A stretch of 64,000 nucleotides of DNA from Shewanella woodyi ATCC 51908 (GCF_000019525.1 NC_010506.1:2418001-2482000); one strand, 5' to 3'; numbered from the stretch's first letter, positions 30,472 through 39,736 are shown. The notes: a model not told the origin generated them from the sequence alone. Translations and numbers: made by a program.

Positions 30472-30982
30472 TTACCTGTTATGGTGATTTTAGTGGTCCA
30501 AGGGTTATATACCATAGAAATTTTAGTATTATTTTATGCAATATAAATATCGATAGTTATATTATAAAATTGTCAATGTGAATAAGTTTTTTGAGAATTA
30601 CTTTCGGTTAACAATGAGTACTAAAGTTGTAAGGTATAGTGTGTGATAGAGTTGTAGACTGATGTGTTTTTTGTTGTCAAAAGTAATTACCTAGTTGTAT
30701 AAACTATATTGTTACTTATATTTGTGATTGCATTGGCAAAAGTGCCGACTAGATAATCCCTACCTGTTTACAGTGTAATATCTTACCCCCCACCTAACCG
30801 GGTAGGTGTATATTTTTTCTAGATATGATTAAGTATTACAATGCTCTGCTGTAGAGAGAGTTAAATATTGACACTGAAAGACCATGCAAACATTATTGTT
30901 ATATACATCTATTGAATGGAGAGGTGTTATTTTTTTGTGTGATAATTCATCAATAGATGGTATCTACTTAGGGGGAGGGGGA
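30472..30982. other. AT-rich leader region of the LuxR gene
   Basis: About 510 bases with no convincing coding frame, markedly AT-rich except for a GC-rich dyad at 30791-30808. It marks the boundary between the housekeeping genes and the biosynthetic locus and must contain the luxR promoter. A second minor dyad CTGT-TT-ACAG is at 30764-30773. Confidence 0.5.
30791..30808. promoter_or_regulatory. Putative operator box 1, upstream of luxR-type gene
   Basis: CACCTAACCGGGTAGGTG is an 18-base dyad with one mismatched pair. It resembles the lux-box class and shares its CTA-x-CCGGGT core with the box at 53580. A TATTAC hexamer (30834) lies downstream as a possible -10. Role inferred. Confidence 0.5.
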
Positions 30983-31501
30983 ATGGAGTCTTCTGTTTTA
31001 GGAAACCTACTTCGAGAAGTTGAGATTGAATTAGCTTTAAAAAAAATGCATTCGGAAATTGAGCATTATATTAAAGTTCATCATAATGAAAAGGTTATAT
31101 ATATAGCTGAGAGTCTTCTTTGTGACTGTGTTAGAACCAGTAGCAATCATGATATGTACCCAGCTATTCAATATGTTGTCATTAATGAATTATTGAAGGA
31201 GGTTTTACTCAACAAGACCACCAGTGATGAACCTCAAAGTAATGAAGGAGAGTGTATATCTACTATTGAATTAACACAGAGGCAACATGAAATTCTTCAT
31301 TGGGTCAAACTAGGAAAGAGCAACTGGGAAATATCAACTATTCTTTCTATCTCAATTGATACTGTTAAGTTTCATTTAAGAGGAATATACAAGCGATTAG
31401 GAGTTTCTAACCGTGTACAGGCGGTACAAGTTGTCACAGCTTCTGATTTGGATAGTTTAGACTTAGGAAGCTTAGTAAATATATTGAAAGCAACCAACTG
31501 A
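30983..31501 (+). CDS. LuxR-type helix-turn-helix regulator
   Basis: A 172-residue regulator with a C-terminal GerE/LuxR DNA-binding domain (LTQRQHEILHWVKLGKSNWEIS, then TVKFHLRGIYKRLGVSNRVQAV). The N-terminal ~100 residues are not a recognisable autoinducer domain. Start choice: a very strong G-rich ribosome site (30971-30981) precedes ATG 30983; an in-frame ATG at 30884 would add 33 residues encoded partly by that site. It lies at the left end of the biosynthetic locus, convergent with it, and is the only transcription factor seen there, so it is the likely pathway regulator (inference). Confidence 0.85.
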   Translation: MESSVLGNLLREVEIELALKKMHSEIEHYIKVHHNEKVIYIAESLLCDCVRTSSNHDMYPAIQYVVINELLKEVLLNKTTSDEPQSNEGECISTIELTQRQHEILHWVKLGKSNWEISTILSISIDTVKFHLRGIYKRLGVSNRVQAVQVVTASDLDSLDLGSLVNILKATN

Positions 31502-31530
31502 CTTAGTACTATAGAGCGACTAATAGAATG

Positions 31531-32295
31531 TTATTTTCCTTTATTCGAAGATATTTCTCCCAGAAGCTCTCTAAGCTCTGAATATTTATCGAATAGGATA
31601 TCTGGCCCCTCTTTTCCTTTTAGTACTTTCACATCCTTATGATTTTTTTGGAGTGTAATTGCTCCAAGAGTTTTTTTTGCTCCTTGAATATCTTTAACTG
31701 GATGATCGCCTATCATCCATAAATTATCCCCTTTTTCTAGTCCTAGTTTTGATCGAGCGAGTTGAAACGGCAGAGGGTTTGGTTTGTCAGCTCCAGCTTC
31801 TTCAGTTGTTACTATGTAATCAAATGCTTCATGCAAACCAAAATATACAAGTTTTCTAAATTGAATCTGAGCTGTTAAATCTGTTACTACTGCACTTTGG
31901 ATCCCATGGGCCCGTAAATCATGTAGAAATTCATGCATTTCTGGGAATAGTTGGCTATTTGTGAGAAAGGTTCTCCAGTAAGTTTGTTCTAAATCAAGTG
32001 TTGTCATAATCTGAGTTTTTAGACCCAGCAACTCAATTGTTCTTTGAAAGTACAGCAGTCGGCTATGTGAGCTTGCAGTTTCACCAAGTCTCTCTTTTAT
32101 CTCTCTTTTACTGATTTTTAATGCATCTGAAAATCGACTTTGTTTGATTCCTAGTATCTTTTCAGCTTTTTGTTGAACAGCAAGTGAAGCTTGTTGGTGA
32201 GAGTAATGATATGGGTATAAGGTATTGTCAGTATCAAAAATCACTGCTTTAGGAAAGTCTTTGATAATACTAGTATCTCTCAATTCTAAGGTCAT
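31531..32295 (-). CDS. HAD-family phosphatase
   Basis: A 254-residue HAD hydrolase with motif I FDTDNTLYPY (nucleophile Asp), motif II VVTDL, the Lys region GADKPNPLPF and motif IV MIGDHPVKDIQGA. It probably removes a phosphate from a small metabolite. It is the last gene of the leftward aldolase-nucleotidyltransferase sub-operon and overlaps the preceding gene by four bases. Confidence 0.9.
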   Translation of the reverse strand: MTLELRDTSIIKDFPKAVIFDTDNTLYPYHYSHQQASLAVQQKAEKILGIKQSRFSDALKISKREIKERLGETASSHSRLLYFQRTIELLGLKTQIMTTLDLEQTYWRTFLTNSQLFPEMHEFLHDLRAHGIQSAVVTDLTAQIQFRKLVYFGLHEAFDYIVTTEEAGADKPNPLPFQLARSKLGLEKGDNLWMIGDHPVKDIQGAKKTLGAITLQKNHKDVKVLKGKEGPDILFDKYSELRELLGEISSNKGK

Positions 32296-34379
32296 TTTTT
32301 TCTAACCCTCATCGTTTCATCTAAATGCAGAATAGTGATGATTTGCATCAACCCAAGCATGCCATCTTTCCATACAGGGTAGATATCAAGTAGTTCTGTA
32401 AATGTTAAGTTTAATGATTGAATAGCCAATGACATATCCTCTGCAAATACATCCCCTTCGATGGTCAATGTGACGTTATCATTATCATTGGTGAAATGTT
32501 TTTCTAATGATATCCCGCATAACCCTATCAATACCTTTGAAAGGCGTTCGTAGTAGACTCTACCTTTAATTGTTACCTGTAGTTTTAGCCTTACGTCATC
32601 GAAATTTTGCTCAGGATTGAATGGAGAAACATTATCTTGATTTAAAGGGATAAGTTGAAAAATAATATCTGCACGTTTTTTTTGTGGATGAATATACCTT
32701 TGAGCATCAGATTGACGTTTTTTTAACGAAGCGCTGACGCTTTCAATGTTACTACCACGAGCGTTGACATCTCGTTGGTACTTCCAAAAATATCTAAGTT
32801 GGTCGCTGGGTTCAAGAAATACTCTGACATCGAATTTATCGGATAATGATTTGGAAAAAAGTGTATGGAGACCTGAAGCTATTAATACATTATTGCCTTT
32901 GCGAAGCTTAGGTTCAGAAAAAAGCCCTGTTGTATGTTCATATGTTCTGCAATATATACTTTTCCTTTCTAATAAAGCTAGGATATCTCTGCAAAATTTA
33001 TGAATATAGTTAGCACTGGGGTTTAAGTGGGTAAGTGCATTCCACATTCCGCCGTAACGATCCCATACATGGTAATCATCACCAGAAACATAGGAGACAG
33101 AGTGCTTTCCAAATAGGCCTGCCAAAGATGCTCCAAATGTATCCTTACCTGCACCTGAATCACCTGAAATCCCAATAGCTATTGGGTTTGTACCTATTAA
33201 ATATATTTTATTCTTAAGTATTTCTTCTCGTAGTAACCTCCAACTTAACAGTCCTCCAAATGTTGTTATTAACGTGACCCAGAGAGAGCGACTATGAATA
33301 TTCATATATGAACTCATTTTATCTAATTCGAAAATAAGATCATATTCAAAGTAATTTATCTGTGCGCCAAATGAGAACATTGAATGGTAGCAGATGATTA
33401 GGAATGTAAATGTTCCGAATAAAAAGTTCGAATACTCATTCTTCTTCAATAAGTACCCGATCAAAAACGGAAGCAACCATAGATACCAGCCAACAGGAGA
33501 GGGGGTTAAGAGGATTAATGCGAAAAAGCCTAGACCAATACTAGCCATTAATACGTCAAAGCTAATCCATGAAATACGCCACATTGAATACAGTAAAAGG
33601 ACATAGATTATTGGCGTTACATAAATATTTATTTCTGGTCCCAAAGGTATTGCAAAGTGGTATATGCGCTCAGTTTCAGGAGTGTTTAGTACCATTTCTA
33701 CGAAGCCTGAGCTAAAAATAGCTGGGATAACCAGTAATACTAAAGCACTAAAAAATGAAAATAAAAATGGAAAAAATGCTCTTCTATATCTTTTGTTCTT
33801 ATATAGATAAATAGCAAAAAAAGGAATGACGATTAACATACTATGCTTTGCTGTTACAGCTAAAGCTAGTGTGAGCCCTGAAGCAATCATGTGATTTTTT
33901 TTGGTGAGAGTAATAGCATAGAGCAAAATGGCAACAGGTATTATATCTGTTTGCCCATTCCAATAATTAACAAACAATACAATTGGAGATAGCCAATATA
34001 GAGTTGTTATCGCTTCGCTATTGTTAGGGTAAAGTTTTACTAATAGGCTAAAAACAATGAAGTCAGCGATTAATATCGTAGCCTTAAGCCCGAGATTTTC
34101 AAAGAAACTAAGCTTTATAAAATCATCGATGAAACTGCCTAAAAGTACAAGTGGAGTATGTGAAAATAGCATAGTAAACCCATATGGGTATGCTCGATAA
34201 TTCTCATTAACTAATAAAAAATCACTCCAGGGATCAAAGGAGGGCTGGTCGATAAAGTGTGAAATAAATGGCAGAAACCAGTCTGTTTGGATTTCTGGGG
34301 CTAGGAAAACTATTAATACTATCCGTATCAATAGACCTGTTTTAAAGTATGGAATATTGAAATAGGCTATGTTTTTCAT
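32292..34379 (-). CDS. GT-C-like membrane protein fused to uridine-kinase-like domain
   Basis: A 695-residue fusion. Residues ~10-385 form a polytopic membrane domain with about ten helices and a DPWSDFLL motif in the first external loop, like GT-C glycosyltransferases using lipid-linked donors. Residues ~400-590 are a uridine-kinase-like P-loop domain (GISGDSGAGKDT, VSGDDYHVWDRYGG, lid KRQSDAQRYIHPQKKRAD). The last ~100 residues are an unassigned alpha/beta region. ATG 34379 overlaps the upstream stop as ATGA, so it is preferred over ATGs six and 27 bases further upstream. The kinase may phosphorylate a sugar or nucleoside that the membrane part then uses (inference). Confidence 0.8.
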   Translation of the reverse strand: MKNIAYFNIPYFKTGLLIRIVLIVFLAPEIQTDWFLPFISHFIDQPSFDPWSDFLLVNENYRAYPYGFTMLFSHTPLVLLGSFIDDFIKLSFFENLGLKATILIADFIVFSLLVKLYPNNSEAITTLYWLSPIVLFVNYWNGQTDIIPVAILLYAITLTKKNHMIASGLTLALAVTAKHSMLIVIPFFAIYLYKNKRYRRAFFPFLFSFFSALVLLVIPAIFSSGFVEMVLNTPETERIYHFAIPLGPEINIYVTPIIYVLLLYSMWRISWISFDVLMASIGLGFFALILLTPSPVGWYLWLLPFLIGYLLKKNEYSNFLFGTFTFLIICYHSMFSFGAQINYFEYDLIFELDKMSSYMNIHSRSLWVTLITTFGGLLSWRLLREEILKNKIYLIGTNPIAIGISGDSGAGKDTFGASLAGLFGKHSVSYVSGDDYHVWDRYGGMWNALTHLNPSANYIHKFCRDILALLERKSIYCRTYEHTTGLFSEPKLRKGNNVLIASGLHTLFSKSLSDKFDVRVFLEPSDQLRYFWKYQRDVNARGSNIESVSASLKKRQSDAQRYIHPQKKRADIIFQLIPLNQDNVSPFNPEQNFDDVRLKLQVTIKGRVYYERLSKVLIGLCGISLEKHFTNDNDNVTLTIEGDVFAEDMSLAIQSLNLTFTELLDIYPVWKDGMLGLMQIITILHLDETMRVRKK

Positions 34380-34963
34380 AGCCATCTTTGTGGATATTTT
34401 GTACATACTGCATCGATCATATGTTTGAAATTTTTAATGCGTTGCTTGACTGTGATTATCTCTGAACCCCTATTTAGAGAGTGCAGTTCAGGGGATACTA
34501 AACATATTTTATAGTTGGCTTTTTTGAGAGTATGCACCATATCGGAGGTGATGTAGGGAGTGTTAAAGGAGTCTATCCAGACCCAGTCAACTAGACCTTG
34601 TAATGATAGAGCGGTTTCTATTGATTCATATTCGGATACGCGAACAGCGCACCGTTTTTCACCTAACTTGGCAGTTCGTATTAAAAATGGGACTGACTGA
34701 TCAAGAAAAAAATAGTTACTAATATTATATTGATTCATCATTTCAATGATCTGATGCTCTAATCCTTCTTCTTTGACATTCAATATAAGTAGTTTATGTT
34801 TATATTCCTGTAGCCATTGTTCAAGAGCTTCTCCTGCAGTGAAAGGATCGTGCTGTAAAATTAACCTGTTACCTATAGTACGTATGTCAATTTCGACTCC
34901 TTGATTATGAGGAGTTGTAGCCAAAATTGTTCGTGTATTTATTCTGTGTTTGACGATTATCAT
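34376..34963 (-). CDS. GDPD-like phosphodiesterase domain protein
   Basis: A 195-residue TIM-barrel protein resembling glycerophosphodiester phosphodiesterases: VEIDIRTIGNRLILQHDPF gives the Glu-x-Asp and His-Asp residues, and WVWIDSF occurs late in the barrel. It is shorter than classical GlpQ (about 250-350 residues), and the first catalytic His is in MIIVKHRIN. It may hydrolyse a phosphodiester in a sugar- or lipid-linked intermediate. It starts 9 bases after the GT2 gene with AGAGG upstream. Confidence 0.78.
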   Translation of the reverse strand: MIIVKHRINTRTILATTPHNQGVEIDIRTIGNRLILQHDPFTAGEALEQWLQEYKHKLLILNVKEEGLEHQIIEMMNQYNISNYFFLDQSVPFLIRTAKLGEKRCAVRVSEYESIETALSLQGLVDWVWIDSFNTPYITSDMVHTLKKANYKICLVSPELHSLNRGSEIITVKQRIKNFKHMIDAVCTKYPQRWL

Positions 34964-34972
34964 AGTAAACCT

Positions 34973-35665
34973 CTAACGTTTTTTCAGTGAGAGGCTGAAA
35001 TCAAGAGTGCGTTTTATAAATTTTAGTTTCTGTCTCCAGTTTATATTCCAGTTGGATTGGCCATACTTTCTATCGCTAAAAGTGACCGGTATGCGTTTTA
35101 TTTTGTGGCTTTTTTTTGCAAGAAAGAAAGCGTACAAGTCTAACGAAAAGTCATTGGGTGGGCTTTGCCAGGACTCATAAAACTTTCGATGAAATAGTGT
35201 AGGTTGAGCATTAATATCCCAAAGCCAGGTTTGGTGCAGGAAAAGTTCACATATACTCATGCCAATGGTAAAAATATTATCTTTCAATGGCCGCTTTTTA
35301 CGGGTTCCTTTGACAAAAAGTATCTCAGGTGTATCTGAGCATTCAAATACACAGCTTGCATTCACTGTATCGTATGGATCAGTTTGGAGATCGGCATGGG
35401 TCCAGCCTAATATATCACCTTGGGCTATTTTCAGACCTGCACATATTCCAAAGCCATATCCTTGGTTCACTTGAACGTGGCAAGAATGTATAAATTGATC
35501 AGCACTTATTAATTCTGCAAGTTGTTTTGAGGTATCATCTGTGGAGCCATTATCAACAATAATGAACTCTAATTTTGAATGGCGGATCGCTTGTCTACAT
35601 CGCTCTACTAGTAAGGGGAGGTTTTCTACTTCGTTATAACAAGGAATAATAATTGATGTTAGCAT
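34973..35665 (-). CDS. Family 2 glycosyltransferase
   Basis: A 230-residue GT-A fold transferase: SIIIPCYNEVENLPLLVERC at the N-terminus, EFIIVDNGSTDDTS, and a donor-binding THADLQTDP where dolichol-phosphate-mannose-synthase-like enzymes carry DxD. It lacks membrane helices. It is likely a polyprenyl-phosphate glycosyltransferase that supplies the GT-C protein two genes downstream (inference). Confidence 0.88.
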   Translation of the reverse strand: MLTSIIIPCYNEVENLPLLVERCRQAIRHSKLEFIIVDNGSTDDTSKQLAELISADQFIHSCHVQVNQGYGFGICAGLKIAQGDILGWTHADLQTDPYDTVNASCVFECSDTPEILFVKGTRKKRPLKDNIFTIGMSICELFLHQTWLWDINAQPTLFHRKFYESWQSPPNDFSLDLYAFFLAKKSHKIKRIPVTFSDRKYGQSNWNINWRQKLKFIKRTLDFSLSLKKR

Positions 35666-35689
35666 CGTTTTGCCCCTTTGTTCATCTGA

Positions 35690-37336
35690 TTACTTTTCAA
35701 GGTAAGTGTGAATGGGGCTACTTTCAAAACGCTGCTCCTGGCTTTCAACTGGGACTCGATTATCTTGGGTTAAGCAGTAGTGATGCGTATTCCATTTGTG
35801 AAAGCAGGATTGCCAATAACTGAATATGTTTAGGTCATCGGGAACCCCCCAGCCCAAATAATGATCCACGTCGAAAATATAGACGTTCATTCCTATGTTA
35901 AGTGCATCTTCAATCATTGAATCAATGTAGTACTCTCCGTTCATTTCGCCTTTTCGGTTTATAAGTGATTCAAATAAAAGTGAAAAGTCTCCAGCTCTTT
36001 TAAATGTAAAACAACCAATAATGATAGAGTCTTCAGATGGGTTATTAAGTGGTGCCTTCACTGATACTCTTGTCACCTTATTTTCGGGTGTAGATTCTAT
36101 CCAGCCAAACATCTCAGGTTTTCTTTTTGCTAAAGCATGCTCCTTTGTGGTCCAGACGATGATATCTGTATCAGGCATAGAGAGTAGGTTTTCAAATTTT
36201 GTAGTATCGTAAATTGAACCATTATCACAGGCGCCAATTGTTAGTGGGAGATCTACCTCTATATTGTTCATCGCTGACATACAAGTTCTCGCCTGACCAT
36301 CTGTAATTTGATCAAGTATTGAGATATTCATGGTAGGAAAGTTATTTTTAAGTTCAAGAATCAATTGACTAATATATGGGAGGTCGGCCCGTAAAATTGC
36401 ATATTGTTTATCTGTGATAGGTAGATCATTTATAGCTTGGATAGCCATTGCTTTCCCTGATACGGGGATAAGTGGTTTAGGAGTTTGGTAACCGGCGTCT
36501 AGAAAGCGTTGACCTTGGCCAGCCATGGGAACAAATACAGCTCCTTTGTGTTTAGCGGTTCTAACTCTTGGGCTTATTAATGCCAAAAATGCAGCTGACC
36601 ACATTTTATATTCTGCGAGGTCCTCTGGGGTACCCCATTGCATGAAATGTGAAATTTCATAAACGACTACCTTACAGTTATCCGCTAACATGGGGATATA
36701 TGCCAAACTGACGTAATACTCTTGATTGGTATTTAGTTCTTGAAGAATCATGGTATTGAAATACTTTTTTAGTATCGAACCACTAGCAAAATAGTAGGTT
36801 CCACTTGATGCATATTCGTTCATAGGTGAATCTGTAAATGGTTGTTTTTCTTGAATATCAATTACACTGTCATTCAAGGTTTTAATATAGGCGTAGTATG
36901 TTGAGCCTAATGAGTGGGGATGAAAACCTCGATAACATGGAATAGCTCCATCTACTTTGCTCTTTAACACGAACTGTTTAAAGTGATACCAATCCCATAA
37001 ACAGCTGAAGTCACAGTAATTAACTATGGTAGGTTTGCTTAGATCTATATCTTCGATAACTTGCATAACCGAATATACTGGCCCAAATTTGTGAGGGGGA
37101 ATCGCAAGTATTTTTGCCGTTTTACAATACTTTTTTATCGTTGACTCCATTTTATAACGTGGAGTTTCTAGGTGTTCTCGATTACAAATAAAAGTAATAT
37201 CTGATTCATCAGGAAACAGATCTATTACATGAGCAATCATTGGCTTACCTTCTATTTCGATAAGAGGCTTAGGGATTGTGTAGCCCTTTTTTCGAAACCG
37301 CTCGCCAAAGCCAGCCATTGGAATGATAATCTGCAC
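35690..37336 (-). CDS. Tandem-domain sugar-phosphate nucleotidyltransferase
   Basis: A 548-residue protein made of two nucleotidyltransferase modules. Module 1 (residues 1-~255) has MAGFGERFRKKGYTIPKPLI; module 2 (~265-548) has MAGQGQRFLDAGYQTPKPLI. Each ends with a matching QWGTPEDL / GWGVPDDL segment. Both keep the GxGxRF and PKPL signatures for NTP binding. GTG 37336 is preceded by AAGGAA at good spacing. It probably makes one or two NDP-activated intermediates for the neighbouring transferases. Confidence 0.85.
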   Translation of the reverse strand: MQIIIPMAGFGERFRKKGYTIPKPLIEIEGKPMIAHVIDLFPDESDITFICNREHLETPRYKMESTIKKYCKTAKILAIPPHKFGPVYSVMQVIEDIDLSKPTIVNYCDFSCLWDWYHFKQFVLKSKVDGAIPCYRGFHPHSLGSTYYAYIKTLNDSVIDIQEKQPFTDSPMNEYASSGTYYFASGSILKKYFNTMILQELNTNQEYYVSLAYIPMLADNCKVVVYEISHFMQWGTPEDLAEYKMWSAAFLALISPRVRTAKHKGAVFVPMAGQGQRFLDAGYQTPKPLIPVSGKAMAIQAINDLPITDKQYAILRADLPYISQLILELKNNFPTMNISILDQITDGQARTCMSAMNNIEVDLPLTIGACDNGSIYDTTKFENLLSMPDTDIIVWTTKEHALAKRKPEMFGWIESTPENKVTRVSVKAPLNNPSEDSIIIGCFTFKRAGDFSLLFESLINRKGEMNGEYYIDSMIEDALNIGMNVYIFDVDHYLGWGVPDDLNIFSYWQSCFHKWNTHHYCLTQDNRVPVESQEQRFESSPIHTYLEK

Positions 37337-37346
37337 TGGTAATTCC

Positions 37347-38360
37347 TTAAATTGAGCTCGTCATCGAGTGTCTATATGTTTCAGCATCCCAATTGGTAAG
37401 CTCCATGATCTCTGAATCGCTTAAGTAACGTATGACGTGCTTTTCTGGGAGTTTTAGTAATACAGAGGACAAACCGTAAGCCAGTTGTTCACCTGTTTTA
37501 CATACATGTTTATTTATTAGTACTCCTTTTCCTTCCATCAATAGCATCTGAGGGGAATTTACTGGGTTTTTATCTTTAACTATTGATTTAGTTATTGTTT
37601 TTATTGACTCACCGAGAAACACAACTTGATCTGGAAAAAGAGGGCCTTTTTTTGCTGTTCGATAGGAGTTTTTGTTTAGTGCTAAAGAGTGAATGTCTGG
37701 ATATGAGGGCAGTCTATAATCACTGCCAGCTGAGAGTGCTAATAAGTTAGCTATATTTGCATAGGGGGTAGTTGATCGTTTTGGACAATAAAGTCTTGAT
37801 TCCACCTCTCTAACTAGCTGTTCAATTTCAGTAACAGACTTTCCTAAAATCACAACGCCATGATTTTTAAGGAGAATGATGTTTGTATCTTGTTTGATAG
37901 TATTTAATATTGATTCCGTTAGGGCTGCCCCAGGTTTTACATAATCGATAAGGCACCAATGAAGTCCTGTAAGCCTGCCTGCTATGTTAGATTCAATATT
38001 TTTTTGAACTAACCAAGCCAGTACCGATGTTGAATGAAGGTGAACGACAAATTTATGTGGGAGTAGGGCATGCATACTTGTTTCTATAGAAGGACGTAAA
38101 CCAGACTCTACAGTGTGTTCCATCACATGGTGATCTAATGAACTGGTTGGCTCTAATAGAAAGCTACGTTTAAGCTCAGATAACTTCAAAGGAATAAAAA
38201 TATTCTCATTTAGAGCATTACCTAACCATTTACCAGATGCTTTTATCCACATACAGTCACTTTGGTAGCATTTGTAGGAAGTGTTTCCTCCTGCTCCCTG
38301 AACCAGCGACAAATTGCGACCATATTTGGCGGATATTTGGGCTAACTCCTGTACTGACAT
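37347..38360 (-). CDS. Class II aldolase/adducin-family protein
   Basis: A 337-residue protein with the class II aldolase fold: GAGGNTSYK, a Glu in SIETSMHALLP, zinc-binding HLHST, and LLKNHGVVILG. The C-terminal ~120 residues extend beyond a minimal aldolase. It could be a sugar-phosphate aldolase, epimerase or dehydratase. It is the first gene of the leftward sub-operon 38360-31531; the 264-base leader contains box 4 and a good -10. Confidence 0.85.
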   Translation of the reverse strand: MSVQELAQISAKYGRNLSLVQGAGGNTSYKCYQSDCMWIKASGKWLGNALNENIFIPLKLSELKRSFLLEPTSSLDHHVMEHTVESGLRPSIETSMHALLPHKFVVHLHSTSVLAWLVQKNIESNIAGRLTGLHWCLIDYVKPGAALTESILNTIKQDTNIILLKNHGVVILGKSVTEIEQLVREVESRLYCPKRSTTPYANIANLLALSAGSDYRLPSYPDIHSLALNKNSYRTAKKGPLFPDQVVFLGESIKTITKSIVKDKNPVNSPQMLLMEGKGVLINKHVCKTGEQLAYGLSSVLLKLPEKHVIRYLSDSEIMELTNWDAETYRHSMTSSI

Positions 38361-38514
38361 AATATTTTTTGCGCCCCATAAAAGTTCTGTATGTTAGTTG
38401 GTTTAAATGGTTGGCTTTTCAAGAAACAGTACTCAAAAAATTAATTCATTAAAGTAAAAATTAACGATTACTGTTTCATATTTTTTAATCGATTAAAGTG
38501 ATTACTTATCAATC

Positions 38515-38520
38515 AGCATA
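38515..38520 (-). promoter_or_regulatory. Putative -10 element of the aldolase sub-operon
   Basis: TATGCT on the minus strand, 31 bases from the centre of box 4. The predicted transcription start is near 38508, leaving a leader of about 150 bases. Confidence 0.45.
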
Positions 38521-38542
38521 CAAGAAAGAAAATGAAATATTC

Positions 38543-38560
38543 ACTACCCGTGTGAGCAGT
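38543..38560. promoter_or_regulatory. Putative operator box 4, upstream of aldolase gene
   Basis: Plus-strand ACTACCCGTGTGAGCAGT matches box 3 at 14 of 18 positions and sits at the same distance from a -10 hexamer, but on the opposite strand. This ties the sugar/phospho sub-operon to the rest of the locus. Confidence 0.6.
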
Positions 38561-38624
38561 ACATATTTGATTTCAACAAATACTTGTAGAAAATTAGATA
38601 CATCAACCGTTACTCACTTAGTCG

Positions 38625-39704
38625 TTAAATAAAGGCTAGTTTTTCAAGTGCACTTTTTTCTATTGCTTCAATTTTTGCTAATTCATGAATAAGCATTTTT
38701 AATGTAGAGTCTGTCGTCTCAGATGAACTTAAGGGAGATAAGGCCAATAACTCTTGCCCGACTGATTGCCATAAAATGCCACTTTCTGTAAAAAGTTCTG
38801 CTGCTTTTAATATCGTTTCATTGTTATTTATTTTGGCTATATGTGTCAGGAAGTCACTTATCATTAGTCGAAATAGACCACCACCTGTACCAAATAGCTC
38901 TATTTGTCTTCCTAGGTATACAAGCTGTCTTGTGAGTGCATCACTCCTTACTGGATTTCCATCTCCATCAACATCATCTACAGAGCCTCGCTTAGTATTG
39001 GGCCAATTCTGTGCTGATTTTGCTAGTTTCTTGATCCCTGGGATCCCTAAATTACGGAAATTGGGTTTTAGTACTTCTCGACAAAGGTTTTTAGCGGCTA
39101 TTGGTCCAATGGTGTGCAGATTAGGCTGGCGTTTAACAGACTTAAATACACAGCACCAATTTGCTGGATTAATGGGAGGAGAAAGTGTCGATGATCTTGC
39201 TTTACAGAGTTCACTTGAGTCTATCCATTGAGTGTCAGTAAAAGAGGAGTCCGACACCTCAAACCAATCGCTCTGCTCATCGTAATCAATAATATTGATA
39301 AAATACCCGCCAAAGGGCGCTTTACCTGCAAGCCCCCAATAGGGAAGCAGTGAAATGTCAACGCGAGTAATGACCGCCGTGTATTTTTTGAGAAGCTCTA
39401 TAAGTACACTAGGGCCTGCAGATTGATGTATTTCTACATCAATTCCCATTAAGCGGGCTGCATTCATTGGGAAGATTGCTTGTTTTCCTAGAACGATATC
39501 AGCACTGTTTCCTTGCACTGTGTGATAGGCAAAACCAAAGCTAGCATCTAATCCAAATATGATATTCTCTTCTATATCTATGCCTAGGGAGAGTAAGATA
39601 TTTCGCTGGCAAGTTGACTCGCAATGTTTACCTGTTGCATGGACATACACATTTGTTGATATCTGGGCTGATGGTTGGGAACTTGAAAGTAGAGTATCGT
39701 TCAT
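38625..39704 (-). CDS. BtrH-like acyltransferase homologue A (His lost)
   Basis: A 359-residue protein of the butirosin BtrH N-terminal family. It keeps the nucleophile motif KHCEST (Cys28), the FGLDASFGF loop and the later FGTGGGLFR segment. The position where the two paralogues of this locus have SHY/AHY (catalytic-type His) reads GGY here (residues 132-134), so the usual Cys-His pair is incomplete. BtrH transfers acyl groups from carrier protein to an amine. Last gene of the long leftward arm (52008-38625). Confidence 0.82.
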   Translation of the reverse strand: MNDTLLSSSQPSAQISTNVYVHATGKHCESTCQRNILLSLGIDIEENIIFGLDASFGFAYHTVQGNSADIVLGKQAIFPMNAARLMGIDVEIHQSAGPSVLIELLKKYTAVITRVDISLLPYWGLAGKAPFGGYFINIIDYDEQSDWFEVSDSSFTDTQWIDSSELCKARSSTLSPPINPANWCCVFKSVKRQPNLHTIGPIAAKNLCREVLKPNFRNLGIPGIKKLAKSAQNWPNTKRGSVDDVDGDGNPVRSDALTRQLVYLGRQIELFGTGGGLFRLMISDFLTHIAKINNNETILKAAELFTESGILWQSVGQELLALSPLSSSETTDSTLKMLIHELAKIEAIEKSALEKLAFI

Positions 39705-39736
39705 CTCTTTAATTTCCTTATATTCATCACACTTGG

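Noticed and set aside
30764..30773. CTGTTTACAG as a lux box
   Set aside because: Only four paired bases per side and no second copy at the other promoters.
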